Positions 1 to 9,715 are shown, counted from the first letter of the stretch. The stretch is 32,567 nt of DNA from Gammaproteobacteria bacterium (GCA_027317845.1 DAHVQK010000051.1:1-32567); one strand, 5' to 3'. Numbers and translations are program-made. The notes: generated by a model from the letters alone, not told the origin.

Positions 1-25
1 CCTGACCACCCGGAGGAATTGACTG

Positions 26-544
26 ATGAAGCGATTCGCAGGCGTAATTGCTGTCACGTTGATGCTGACTGGATTGGCGTGCTGGATCGCGGCGCCGTCG
101 CAGGCCGCCACGGCGGCGAAGATCTCCTTCGCGAGGGGCTCGCCGCTCCTCAAGGAGAAGCCGCTCAAGATCGTCGCGATGGCCCCCAAGGGATCGCTCC
201 ACAACCCGTACGACGGCAACGCGAAGATGGCCAAAGAGGGTCATGCGCTGTTCATGAGCTACGGTTGCAGCGGCTGCCATGGCGGTGGCGGTGGCGGTGG
301 CATGTGCCCGCCGCTCATCAACGGTGTCTGGATCTACGGCGGAAGCGACGACACGCTGTTCCGCCTCATCTCACTCGGCTCGCAGAAACTCACTCAGAAG
401 GGATACCAGCGGGAGGCCCTGGAGAATGTGGTGGGTCCGATGCCCGAGATGGGAGTCGTGATCAAACAGTCGAGCGATCTATGGAAGATCATCACCTGGA
501 TTCGATCGGCGTACGACGGCCCCCCGAATCACAAGTACCACTGA
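26..544 (+). CDS. c-type cytochrome associated with PQQ-dependent alcohol oxidation
   Basis: N-terminal signal peptide; single CxxCH heme motif (SYGCSGCHGGGGGGGMCPPL); sits upstream of PQQ-system genes. Confidence 0.85.
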   Translation: MKRFAGVIAVTLMLTGLACWIAAPSQAATAAKISFARGSPLLKEKPLKIVAMAPKGSLHNPYDGNAKMAKEGHALFMSYGCSGCHGGGGGGGMCPPLINGVWIYGGSDDTLFRLISLGSQKLTQKGYQREALENVVGPMPEMGVVIKQSSDLWKIITWIRSAYDGPPNHKYH

Positions 545-551
545 TCGGCGC

Positions 552-1787
552 GTGACCGTGCGGCGCGCACCGGGCGGTTTCGGGTTGTTCGCGCTGGCCG
601 TGCTGGCCGGCGCGAGCCTCGCCTTCGTGGCGCCCGCGGCGCCGGTGCAGGCGGCGGTGCGGTCCTTCTCGATCACCTTCCTGCGCAAGACCTATCATTT
701 CAACAAGGAGGTCCTGCCGTCGCTCCTCGAGACTCATCCCGCCGATCTCGGGGTGTCCGGCTCCGAGGAGGCGACCTCCGAGCTCAATACCGCCGGCAGG
801 TTCATCGGCTGGCATTTCACCTTGAATGTCGTCACCGTGCCGGAGGGCGGCAATCTCGCGGCCACGGCGCAACGGCTCCTCGCGCACGGCCCCAGGGTCA
901 TCATCGCCGACCTCGAGGCGAATGATCTCCTCGCTCTCGCGGACCTGCCGGCGGCGCGGAACGCCTTGATCCTCGACATGAGGACGATTGATGACAGCCT
1001 CAGGCAGCGCCAGTGCCGCGCGAATGTCTTTCACATCCTGCCGAACCAGGCGATGCTCACCGATGCGCTGGCGCAATATCTGGTGTGGAAGCGCTGGAGC
1101 CGATGGTTCATCATCCAGGGGCCGACGGCGGGGGATGCGGTGTACGCGGCGGACATCCGCCGCTCGGCGACCCGCTATGGGGCCCGGGTCGTCGCCGAGA
1201 AGACCTACCGTTACAACCCCGGCTCGCGCCGCAGCGACACCGGCTATCAGCAGATCCAGACCCAGATGCCGCTCGCGACCGAGGCCTCGGGCGATTACGA
1301 TGTGATCTTCGTCGCCGACGAGACCGATCTGTTCGGCGACTACCTGCCCTACAACACCTACGCCGCCCGACCGGTGGTGGGCACGCAGGGGCTGGTGGCG
1401 AGCGCCTGGACCCCGGCCTACCAGGAATATGCGGCGCTGCAGATGCAGCAGAGGTTCGATCTCTTCGCCCATCGCGGCATGACCGAGCGTGACTACGGCG
1501 GCTGGCTTGCCGTCAGAATCATCGGCAACGCCGTCATGCGGGCGGGAATCACCTCTCCTCTCGCCATGCGCAAATACCTCAGATCGAAAGACTTCCTGGT
1601 TGCCGGCTACAAGGGGCAGGGGCTCACCTTTCGCCGCTGGGACAACCAGTTGCGTCAGCCGGTGCTGCTCTCGACGCCCCTCATGACCGTCTCCATGTCG
1701 CCGCAGCACGGGTTTCTCCATCCGGGGTACACGACCGATACCCTGGGGTTCGATGAGCCGGAGACGAAATGCCATCTCGGACACTGA
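552..1787 (+). CDS. ABC transporter periplasmic binding protein of the PQQ-dependent alcohol dehydrogenase system (PedA/LutA-like)
   Basis: GTG start, signal peptide, branched-chain amino-acid-receptor-like fold pattern; followed immediately by a YVTN beta-propeller gene as in ped/lut clusters. Confidence 0.75.
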   Translation: MTVRRAPGGFGLFALAVLAGASLAFVAPAAPVQAAVRSFSITFLRKTYHFNKEVLPSLLETHPADLGVSGSEEATSELNTAGRFIGWHFTLNVVTVPEGGNLAATAQRLLAHGPRVIIADLEANDLLALADLPAARNALILDMRTIDDSLRQRQCRANVFHILPNQAMLTDALAQYLVWKRWSRWFIIQGPTAGDAVYAADIRRSATRYGARVVAEKTYRYNPGSRRSDTGYQQIQTQMPLATEASGDYDVIFVADETDLFGDYLPYNTYAARPVVGTQGLVASAWTPAYQEYAALQMQQRFDLFAHRGMTERDYGGWLAVRIIGNAVMRAGITSPLAMRKYLRSKDFLVAGYKGQGLTFRRWDNQLRQPVLLSTPLMTVSMSPQHGFLHPGYTTDTLGFDEPETKCHLGH

Positions 1788-2758
1788 CCGGGCGTCGCGC
1801 CGCGCTGCTCCTGCCCGCCCTCGTGCTGTGCTCCCTCGCCGCGGGAGCCCGTGCGAGCGAGCTGTTCGTCTCGAACGAAATCGATGATACGGTGACCGTG
1901 CTCAACGGCGAGACGTACCAGAGGATCGCGACGATTCCCACCGATCAGCGGCCGAGGGGCATCTTTGCGACGCCGGACCACAGGTACGTGCTGGTGTGCG
2001 ACGGCGATTCGAGCAACATCGACGTGATCGATGCGAAGACGTTGAAGGTCGTGCGCAGGATCGGGACCGGGCCTGACCCTGAAACGCTCGCAATGTCCCC
2101 CTCGGGGGACAAGGTCTACGTGTCCAATGAAAACAACGCCCTGGTCACGGTCATCAATTTCGCCACCGGCAAGTGGATCAAGCAGATCCCGGTCGGCATA
2201 GAGCCCGAGGGGCTTGCAGTGAGTCGGCACGGGCGGACCGTGGTGGTGGTCTCCGAGACGACCAGCATGGCCCATTTCATCGATACGAGGACCTGGAAGG
2301 TCGCGGCCAACATCCTGGTCGACACGAGGCCGAGGATCGCGCAATTCACCCGCGACCAGCGCTATCTGTGGGTTTCCTCCGAGGTCGGGGGGACGGTCTC
2401 GGTCATCGACCCGCGCACCCATCGCATCCTTCACATCATCAATTTCCACATACCGGGTGTGGACCGGGAATACATCGGACCCGTCGGCGTGCGCTTCACG
2501 CCCGACGATCGCACGGCGTTCGTGGCCCTGGGCCGCGCCAACCGGGTCGCCGTCGTCGATGCGCGGACGTACGAGGTCGAGAAGTATATTCTGGTCGGCC
2601 AGCGGCCCTGGCAGATCGCCTTCAGCCCGGGCCACAAGAGGCTCTTCGTCGTCAACGGTCTCACCAATGACCTGACGATCATCGATGTGTCCTCCGAGGA
2701 GGCGGTGAAGTCCGTTCCCGTCGGCCGTCTGCCCTGGGGGATCGCGGTCATCCCGTGA
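1769..2758 (+). CDS. YVTN-family beta-propeller protein, PQQ-dependent catabolism-associated
   Basis: Signal peptide; repeated blades such as 'ELFVSNEIDDTVTVLNGETYQRIATIPT', 'KVYVSNENNALVTVINFATGKWIKQIPVG'; start overlaps the upstream stop by 19 bp. Confidence 0.85.
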   Translation: MPSRTLTGRRAALLLPALVLCSLAAGARASELFVSNEIDDTVTVLNGETYQRIATIPTDQRPRGIFATPDHRYVLVCDGDSSNIDVIDAKTLKVVRRIGTGPDPETLAMSPSGDKVYVSNENNALVTVINFATGKWIKQIPVGIEPEGLAVSRHGRTVVVVSETTSMAHFIDTRTWKVAANILVDTRPRIAQFTRDQRYLWVSSEVGGTVSVIDPRTHRILHIINFHIPGVDREYIGPVGVRFTPDDRTAFVALGRANRVAVVDARTYEVEKYILVGQRPWQIAFSPGHKRLFVVNGLTNDLTIIDVSSEEAVKSVPVGRLPWGIAVIP

Positions 2759-2780
2759 GCCGCCTGCCGGGCGCCACGGC

Positions 2781-3557
2781 TCACTTGGGCGCGCTGGTCG
2801 CGGCGGAGCCGATGAGTTCCCGGTGGTGGCGCAGGACTTCATCGCGCAGCAGCTCGATCTCGGGGCCGCTGTGGCGCTGGCTGCGCGCGAGGCTCACCTC
2901 CACCTCGCCCACCACGTGGGCCGGCGGAGCGGAGAGCAGCACGAGACGGTCCGCGAGCACCAGCGCCTCGCGCAGGTCGTGCGTGACGAACAACACTGTC
3001 GTGGGCCGGGCGCGCCACAGCGTGAGCAGGAGCTCGCGCAACTGCTCCACCGTATCGTGATCGAGCGACACGAAGGGCTCGTCCATGAGCAGCAGGTCCG
3101 GCTCGATCGCAAAGGCGCGCGCGATCGCCACCCGGCGGCTCATCCCGACCGACAGCTGTGGCGGATAGAGATCCTGCGCCCCGGGGAGGCCGACCGCCGT
3201 CAGCATGTCCTTGACGACGGCATCGGCGCGATCCGGGGGCAGCACCAGCGCGATGTTCTCGTAGACGGTGCGCCAGGGAAGCAGCCGCGGCTCCTGAAAG
3301 ACGTAGCCCACCCGCGCCGGGCGGCCGTCGGGGCGCGGCGCAAGCCTCACTTCCCCGACATAATCGCGGTCGAGCCCGGCCACGATATTGAGAAACGTCG
3401 TCTTGCCGCAGCCCGAGGGACCGACGAGGGCGACGAGCTCGCCCGCCGCGATCCTGAGCGAGAGACCCGCGAGGGCCTCGTGAGACGCTGCGCCGCGCGC
3501 CCGCGCATAGCGTTTCTCGCGGATCTCGGCGAGCAGGGCCGGCGTCACGGGCGCCAT
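2781..3557 (-). CDS. ABC transporter ATP-binding protein (nitrate/sulfonate/taurine type)
   Basis: Walker A GPSGCGKTT, Q-loop FQEPRLLPW, LSVGMSRR signature, Walker B LLLMDEPF, H-loop VTHD. Start taken at MAPVTPALL; the longer ORF to 3959 is an out-of-place extension. Confidence 0.9.
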   Translation of the reverse strand: MAPVTPALLAEIREKRYARARGAASHEALAGLSLRIAAGELVALVGPSGCGKTTFLNIVAGLDRDYVGEVRLAPRPDGRPARVGYVFQEPRLLPWRTVYENIALVLPPDRADAVVKDMLTAVGLPGAQDLYPPQLSVGMSRRVAIARAFAIEPDLLLMDEPFVSLDHDTVEQLRELLLTLWRARPTTVLFVTHDLREALVLADRLVLLSAPPAHVVGEVEVSLARSQRHSGPEIELLRDEVLRHHRELIGSAATSAPK

Positions 3558-4324
3558 CGTCCGGCGCGCCGCTCGAGCGGCTGGAAGAGCACCCACTCGA
3601 TCAGCTGGATCACCGCCACGAAGGCGATGGTGTAGGCGAGGATGCCCGTCACGTCGAACTGCTGGAAGTAGAGCTGGATCTCGAAGCCGACACCGTTGCT
3701 GCGCCCGAGGAGCTCGACGATCAACACGATCTTCCACACGAGGGCGAGGCCCGAGCGGGCGGCCGCGAACAGATAGGGGTAGAGCTGCGGCAGGATCACG
3801 TGCCGAAGCGTCCGCCACCGGCCGACATGAAAGCTCTGCGCCATCTGCGAATAGTTCCGATCGAGCGCGCGGGCGCCTTCGCGCAGCGTCACGGCGACGG
3901 CCGGGATCTTGTTGACCGCCACGGCGCCGATCGCCGCCGCCTCGGTGAGCCCGAACCACACATAGGCCAGCACGATGATGACGAGCGCCGGGAGATTCAG
4001 CAGCAATACGAGCCAGCTGTCGAACAGGACGTCCAAGGTCCTAGAGCGGCCCATCACGATGCCGATCGCGGTGCCGACGGTCATCGCCACGAGAAAGGCG
4101 GCCGTCACCCGCGCCAGGGTGATGCCGAGATTGAACGGCAGCGTGCCATCGGCGCACAGGCGCGCGAGCTCGATGAATACGGCGCTCGCCGAAGGCAGCA
4201 TGCGGCTGTGCAGCGACTCGGCGGCGAGCTGCCAGATGGCGATGAGCAGGGCGATCGAGCCGATACGCTGCGCCAGCGAGAAAGCCCGCAGCCAGAAGGC
4301 GCGCTGCGCGGCGCTCGAGCTCAT
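3545..4324 (-). CDS. ABC transporter permease (NitT/TauT, SsuC-like)
   Basis: Polytopic protein with EAA-like loop ('EGARALDRNYSQMAQSFHVGRWRTLRHVILPQLYPYLFAAARSGLALVWKIVLIVELLG'); overlaps the ATPase start by 13 bp. Confidence 0.9.
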   Translation of the reverse strand: MSSSAAQRAFWLRAFSLAQRIGSIALLIAIWQLAAESLHSRMLPSASAVFIELARLCADGTLPFNLGITLARVTAAFLVAMTVGTAIGIVMGRSRTLDVLFDSWLVLLLNLPALVIIVLAYVWFGLTEAAAIGAVAVNKIPAVAVTLREGARALDRNYSQMAQSFHVGRWRTLRHVILPQLYPYLFAAARSGLALVWKIVLIVELLGRSNGVGFEIQLYFQQFDVTGILAYTIAFVAVIQLIEWVLFQPLERRAGRWRP

Positions 4325-5299
4325 TCAGTAACGCACCGATTCGAGGAACGTGCCGGGCTGCAGGGTGGAGCTCGAGCCGACCAGTGTTCTGCCCCCGAGG
4401 CGTGCGAAGAGGGCGTAGAGGGCTTCGGCCTCATGGCGCTCACGCGTGCCCCAGTGCAGTGGAATGCCGGCCCGGAAACCCTTGCGCAGCGCCGCGAGCT
4501 GCGCCGGGTCGCGCGCCCCGGTTCTCGGTCCGAGCCAGCGCCACTCGGCATCCGATGTCGCGAGGATCGACTCCGCCTGACGCGTGGCGCGCACGAAGCC
4601 GGCCAACGCGCGGGGATGCGCCCTTGCCCACCGATCGGACACGACATACCCCACGAGCGGGATCGGGACTTTGAAGCCGAGCTGGCGCAGCGCATCGCTC
4701 ATCGGCAGGACCACCGGAAGGCCCCGGCTCGTCAGCTGCGCGGCGAAATTCCAGTACGTCAGCACGGCATCGAGGCGACCGGCCAGGAGCTCCTGATTGA
4801 GCAGGGGCGGGGAGCCGTAGGAGACTCGCGCATCGCGTGCGAGGTCGATGTGCCGCGCGCGCGCGAGCGCTTGCAGGATCACCCAGCTCTTATCGAGTGG
4901 GCTGCCGGCCACGCCGAGCCGGCGATGGCGCAGGTCGGCGAGGCGATGGATCGGCGCGCCGCGTGCGGCCACCAGCGCGCCGAGATCGGTCGAGAACGGA
5001 AAGAACGTCCAATGCGCGCCGGAGGCGCGTTCACGGGAAACCCACAGCCAGTCCGACACCGCGCAATCGACGCGCCCGGCCTGCAGCGCCACCAGGGTCG
5101 CCGGGGTGCTCGCCAGCGCCAACTTGTCGATGCGGATGCCGTTCGCCCTGTCGAGTCCGTGATGCGCGATGACATCCATCACCCAGTTCACGGTGCCGAA
5201 CTTCAAGACCGCGATGCGCAGTGTGGGCGCCGCCCGCGCGATCCCGGGCCCGAGGGCGGCCACGAGAAGCAGGACGATATATCGGCGGACGCAGCGCAA
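4325..5299 (-). CDS. ABC transporter substrate-binding protein (NrtA/SsuA/TauA-like)
   Basis: Signal sequence RYIVLLLVAALGPGIARA then 'TLRIAVLKFGTVNWVMDVI...'. Stop abuts the permease start. Start uncertain: TTG 5299 with upstream GGGGGAA preferred; ATG 5404 is the alternative. Confidence 0.8.
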   Translation of the reverse strand: MRCVRRYIVLLLVAALGPGIARAAPTLRIAVLKFGTVNWVMDVIAHHGLDRANGIRIDKLALASTPATLVALQAGRVDCAVSDWLWVSRERASGAHWTFFPFSTDLGALVAARGAPIHRLADLRHRRLGVAGSPLDKSWVILQALARARHIDLARDARVSYGSPPLLNQELLAGRLDAVLTYWNFAAQLTSRGLPVVLPMSDALRQLGFKVPIPLVGYVVSDRWARAHPRALAGFVRATRQAESILATSDAEWRWLGPRTGARDPAQLAALRKGFRAGIPLHWGTRERHEAEALYALFARLGGRTLVGSSSTLQPGTFLESVRY

Positions 5300-5609
5300 C
5301 GGTCGTGTTCCCCCGCGGGCCAGCGGCCCTTCCGGGCGTGTCGCCCAGGATCGTGCATCGCCGCAACAGGCCAGACAAGCCCTGCGGCGGTGAGACGATC
5401 GCATTATGGCATACTGTTCCCGATACGACACAGATCGGTCCGCCGCGGGGATCGGGCCCTGTTTTCGAATGCGCCGTTGGCGGGCCGGGGGGATTTGTTG
5501 TCCAATGCCTGATGGCGGGACGCAGCGCCGCAGGCCTCGGTCCGACCCGTGTGCCGGGCGCGCGGGTGCGCCCCGGGCGGCGGCATTGTCGGCCGTGAGA
5601 CGATGAGGC

Positions 5610-6404
5610 GTGATGTTGGAGGTCAAAACACAGACGGGAGACGCCGGCGCCGCGGGCCCAACGGCCCGGGAGGCGCCGCCGCTGGTCGTTGAGGGACTCA
5701 GTCACGCGTTCGGCAAGCGGCAGGCCTTGCGAGAGGTATCTTTCCGACTCGAGCGCGGCGACCGGACGATGCTGCTCGGTCTCAATGGCGCCGGCAAGAC
5801 GACACTCTTCTCACTCATCACCCGCCTGTACAATCATCGCGGCGGCTCGATCCGGATCTTCGGGTGGGAAATTCAGCGCAAACCCTCGGAGGCGCTCGCC
5901 CGGCTCGGCGTCGTGTTCCAGCTCCCGACCCTGGATCTCGAGCTCTCGGTCGCGCAGAATCTCTTCTATCACGCCGCCCTGCACGGCCTGCCGCGCCGTG
6001 AGGCAGCGGCGCGCTTGAAGCGTGAGATAGAGCGTGTCGGACTGACCGATCGGCTCCGCGAGAATGCGCGCACATTGAGCGGCGGACAACGGCGTCGCGT
6101 GGAGATCGCGCGTGCCCTGATCCATCGGCCGAGGCTCCTGCTCCTCGATGAGCCGACGGTGGGGTTGGACGTCGCGAGCCGGCAGTTCCTGCTCGATCAT
6201 GTCCGCATGCTGTGTCGTGAGGAGGGGCTTGCGGCCCTGTGGGCGACACACCTGATCGATGAGGTCGATGACGAGGCGCGCGTGATCGTGCTGCACCGGG
6301 GCCAGGTCCTTGCGGAAGGGCCGGTTCCGGAGGTGATCCGCCGCGCGAATGCCACATCGATGCGCGAGGCGTTCGATAAGCTGACCGGCGAGCACCTCGA
6401 ATGA
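5610..6404 (+). CDS. ABC transporter ATP-binding protein of the PQQ-alcohol dehydrogenase system (PedB/LutE-like)
   Basis: Walker A LGLNGAGKTT, signature LSGGQRRRVEIARAL, Walker B LLLLDEPTVGLD, 'ATHLIDE'. Confidence 0.88.
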   Translation: MMLEVKTQTGDAGAAGPTAREAPPLVVEGLSHAFGKRQALREVSFRLERGDRTMLLGLNGAGKTTLFSLITRLYNHRGGSIRIFGWEIQRKPSEALARLGVVFQLPTLDLELSVAQNLFYHAALHGLPRREAAARLKREIERVGLTDRLRENARTLSGGQRRRVEIARALIHRPRLLLLDEPTVGLDVASRQFLLDHVRMLCREEGLAALWATHLIDEVDDEARVIVLHRGQVLAEGPVPEVIRRANATSMREAFDKLTGEHLE

Positions 6405-7207
6405 AGCCCGTCCATTACTACCGCTGCATGCGCGGCATCGTGTGGCGCGAGGCGTTGCGCTTCCTCAACCAGCGCGGCAGGTTTCTTGCGGCCCTGGTGC
6501 GCCCGCTGGTGTGGCTGCTCATCTTCGCCACCGGATTTCGCTTCGTGCTCGGCGTGTCGATCATTCCGCCTTACCAGACCTACATCCCGTACCAGGTCTA
6601 CATCGCGCCGGGTCTCATCGGCATGATCCTGATGTTTCAAGGCATGCAGAGCTCGCTGTCGATGGTCTGGGACCGCGAGACCGGCAGCATGCGCACGCTG
6701 CTGGTGAGCCCGCTGCCGCGCTGGTACCTTCTGCTCTCGAAACTGATCGCGGCGGTCATCGTCTCGGTCCTGCAGGCGTACGTCTTCCTGATCATCGGCT
6801 ATTTCTGGGGCATTCACCCGCCGCGCTGGGGCTACCTCACGGTGCTCCCGGCCCTGATCCTCTCGGGCATGATGCTGAGCGCACTCGGCCTGTTCCTGTC
6901 GTCGGTGATCCGTCAGCTCGAGAATTTCGCGGGCGTCATGAATTTCGTGATCTTCCCGATGTTCTTCGCCTCATCCGCGCTGTATCCGCTGTGGACCGTG
7001 AAGCAGGCGAACGAGAAGCTCTACTACCTCTGCATGGCGAACCCCTTCACACACGCGGTCGAGCTGGTCCGCTTCGCGCTCTACGAGAAGTTCAACCATG
7101 TGTCATTCGCCGTCGTCGGCGGGTGTCTTGTCCTCTTTGCGGTCCTCGCGATCGTGGGTTACGACCCCGGGCGAGGCCTCATCGCCCGTCGCCAGGGGGG
7201 CGAGTGA
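6401..7207 (+). CDS. pedC: ABC-2 type permease, PedC-like
   Basis: ABC-2 permease features ('QGMQSSLSMVWDRETGSMRTLLVSPLPRWYLLLSKLIAAV'); start overlaps the ATPase stop (ATGA). Confidence 0.85.
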   Translation: MKPVHYYRCMRGIVWREALRFLNQRGRFLAALVRPLVWLLIFATGFRFVLGVSIIPPYQTYIPYQVYIAPGLIGMILMFQGMQSSLSMVWDRETGSMRTLLVSPLPRWYLLLSKLIAAVIVSVLQAYVFLIIGYFWGIHPPRWGYLTVLPALILSGMMLSALGLFLSSVIRQLENFAGVMNFVIFPMFFASSALYPLWTVKQANEKLYYLCMANPFTHAVELVRFALYEKFNHVSFAVVGGCLVLFAVLAIVGYDPGRGLIARRQGGE

Positions 7208-7234
7208 GTCTCGCGAGGCGCGCCGCGGGCGGCC

Positions 7235-9643
7235 TCAGAAGCGGATTCTGATCCCGCCGAAGATCTCAAGCGGCGCCCCGGGGCTTTCGAACCGGTTGTC
7301 CACTCCGGGACCGTTGGTGAGGGCGTTCGCGGGAATGCCCGGGGCTCCGACGCCCGTCGGATCGCTGAGGATTCCCCAGGTCGCGTACCTGCGATCGAGG
7401 AGATTGTCGATCGTGGCAAAGAGCTCCACGCGCCGCAGGGGGTGGTAGCTCGAGTGCAGGCCGACCAGGACGTAGCCCGGAATCGGCGCCAGCTGATTGG
7501 ACTCGTCTCCGACGTAGTGGACGCTGCTCACGATGTTGATGCTGGCGCCGACACTCCATCGGGGCAGCACCGAGTAGTCTGCGCCGAGCTTCCAGCGGTT
7601 CTCGGGGATCCCGGGCAGATTGTCACCGGGACTCACCTGGATACTGCCGGTCGCATTGCGGAACGGGTTGAACCGCGACAGGAATCGCTGCGCGGTGAGG
7701 AACGTTGCCTTGATGAGGCTGTAGTTGGCGTACGCGGACCAGCGGGGCGCGTGAAAATCAAGCCCGAGCTCCACCCCCTGCCGGCGGGTGTCGCCGATGT
7801 TCTGGAAGTAGCCCGAGGCGTGCGAAGTCGCGATGGCGTGGATGTCCTCGTACAGCACCGTGCGGAACACGCTCGCATTCCAGTCGAGCACCCCATCGAG
7901 GCCGGGCAGGCGCACCCCCCGGCCGCGCAGGCCGAACTCGGCCGCGTGGGAGACGACCTGGGCGAGCGGCGGGTCTCCCGAGAGACTCGAGGGCAGCACG
8001 CAGGGGGCGTTCGGGTTCGCGCACTCGAGTTCGCCCGGGGTCGGGACGCGGTTGTTCACCGAGTACTGGCCGTAGACGGTGAGGGAGGGCAGGAGTCTGT
8101 AGGTGGCGCCGAGGGAGGGGTTGAAGTGCACAAACCGGTTGAAGCCATTCAGGTTCGCGCCGAGCCGGTCGGCGATGTTGTCATGGGCGAGGTTGTAGCG
8201 GCCGCTCGCCGTGACGGCGAGGGAGCGTGTCACGTTGAACGTGTCGGTCAGGTAGGCCCCGATGCTCTTGTTCACCGAGGTGGCCGATACCGGCGTCGCA
8301 TCGCTGTTCGCAATGGCGCCGGGAGAGTTCTCGGGAGTGACGACGAGGAGGCTCGAGGGCAACACGATGAGCTGGGGATCGAGCCGGCCGACCTGGGCGC
8401 CCGCATAGTAGTTCGTCGAGGCATAATCCACGGCGACGCCGGCGGTGAAATGATTGGCGTGACCGAAGATCCCGCCGCCGTTCGAGGCCTGCAGCGTGAT
8501 GCCGCGGCCGAAGGTGTGCAGGAACTCGAAATCGTTCTCGCCGATGTACAGGGTGCCGCCGGCCGATAGGTCCGGCAGCGGCTGGCCGGAGGAGTTGGCG
8601 AGGGGGATGAGCCCGCCGGGCTGGCAGAGGGCCCCGGGGAAGCTCGTGCAGCTCGTGTACTCGGTGGTGTTGCCATTGGTGACCTGCTGGGCGAAGTCGC
8701 GAGAATAGATCACCGTCTGCAGCGCCCAATGGCCGGGGAGCGCGAGCGTGCCGTCCAGGGTCAGGAACTTCAGCCGGTTCTCATTCCCCTGCGGTCCGGT
8801 GAAGACGAGCGAGCGATTCACCGCGAGCTCCTGCACCGGCACCGCGCTTTGACCCTTGAGCAGGTTGTCGTCCCAGGCGTAGCTCAGGTCGAGCGTGCCG
8901 GCGCTCCCATGGAGGCTCGCCACGGCGTACAGGTCGCGCAGCTGGTCGCTCGAGAACTTGCGCCACCCCTTCCAGTTGAGGCCGCGGCCCGCCACGTAGA
9001 AGCCGAATATGCCGGAGTGCACGCCGTATTGGGCGCTCATCTGCTGGCGGTGAAACGAGCCGCCCGAGAGCTCCAAGTCCCCGCCCTGGTGGGTGAAGCC
9101 GTTCTTCATGGTGACGGAGATCGCGCCGCCGAGCGCGTTGAGTCCGTAAACCGCGCTCGAGCTCGTCACTTCGACCCGCTGGATCGCGGTAGGCAGAATG
9201 ACATCCCAGTCGACGGTGTCGCCGAACGCCTCGTTGACGCGCACACCATCCACGTAGACGGCGAGGCCCTCGGGTGTTCCGGCCACCGATGAGGCCTCGA
9301 ACCCCCGATACAGGATATCCGGCTGGAACGGATCGACGATGTTGTCGTTCACGTTGATGCTGCCGAGGCGCGAATCGAGCGCGGTGGTCAGGCTGGCCGT
9401 GCCCTGGCGGGCGAGGTCGGCGGCGGACAGGAGCTGCACGTTGCCCGCAATGGCATCGAGCGGAATCCTCGAGCCTGCAAGCGGTGTTGCGCTGATCACG
9501 ACCTCCCTGAGGCCTCCCGGGCCGAGCGGGGAGTTCGCCGCGTGAGCGGCACCGCAGCCGGCGATGAGCGCGCCGAATGTCGTGAGCCCGGGGAAGAAGC
9601 CGCGAGGGGATCGGCCGCGTGTCTGATGGCGCATTGTCGGCAT
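7235..9643 (-). CDS. TonB-dependent outer-membrane receptor
   Basis: Plug domain ('REVVISATPLAGSRIPLDAIAGNVQLLSAADL ... YRGFEASSVAGTPEGLAVYVDGVRVNEAFGD'), long beta-barrel, C-terminal 'EIFGGIRIRF'. Start at MPTMRHQTR; the ORF extension to 10033 runs through the regulatory region. Confidence 0.9.
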   Translation of the reverse strand: MPTMRHQTRGRSPRGFFPGLTTFGALIAGCGAAHAANSPLGPGGLREVVISATPLAGSRIPLDAIAGNVQLLSAADLARQGTASLTTALDSRLGSINVNDNIVDPFQPDILYRGFEASSVAGTPEGLAVYVDGVRVNEAFGDTVDWDVILPTAIQRVEVTSSSAVYGLNALGGAISVTMKNGFTHQGGDLELSGGSFHRQQMSAQYGVHSGIFGFYVAGRGLNWKGWRKFSSDQLRDLYAVASLHGSAGTLDLSYAWDDNLLKGQSAVPVQELAVNRSLVFTGPQGNENRLKFLTLDGTLALPGHWALQTVIYSRDFAQQVTNGNTTEYTSCTSFPGALCQPGGLIPLANSSGQPLPDLSAGGTLYIGENDFEFLHTFGRGITLQASNGGGIFGHANHFTAGVAVDYASTNYYAGAQVGRLDPQLIVLPSSLLVVTPENSPGAIANSDATPVSATSVNKSIGAYLTDTFNVTRSLAVTASGRYNLAHDNIADRLGANLNGFNRFVHFNPSLGATYRLLPSLTVYGQYSVNNRVPTPGELECANPNAPCVLPSSLSGDPPLAQVVSHAAEFGLRGRGVRLPGLDGVLDWNASVFRTVLYEDIHAIATSHASGYFQNIGDTRRQGVELGLDFHAPRWSAYANYSLIKATFLTAQRFLSRFNPFRNATGSIQVSPGDNLPGIPENRWKLGADYSVLPRWSVGASINIVSSVHYVGDESNQLAPIPGYVLVGLHSSYHPLRRVELFATIDNLLDRRYATWGILSDPTGVGAPGIPANALTNGPGVDNRFESPGAPLEIFGGIRIRF

Positions 9644-9715
9644 GGTGTACGGGAATGCGCGGGACGCGCAAGGGAGTTGCGCCTGGTGGCCGCTGTGGGC
9701 GCGGCCGGCGGCGGC

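Noticed and set aside
492-1784. 430-aa minus-strand ORF
   Set aside because: Antisense shadow of the binding-protein gene in high-GC DNA; Arg/Gly/His-rich with no recognisable domain.
3800-5512. 570-aa plus-strand ORF
   Set aside because: Antisense to the permease/substrate-binding protein operon, which has clear family motifs; composition typical of a shadow ORF.
7442-8569. 375-aa plus-strand ORF
   Set aside because: Antisense to the TonB-dependent receptor; no domain signature.
9668-9685. Possible second, minus-strand sigma-54 promoter for the TonB receptor
   Set aside because: The best candidate (reverse complement AGGCGCAACTCCCTTGC) has 12 bp between GG and GC instead of the required 10.
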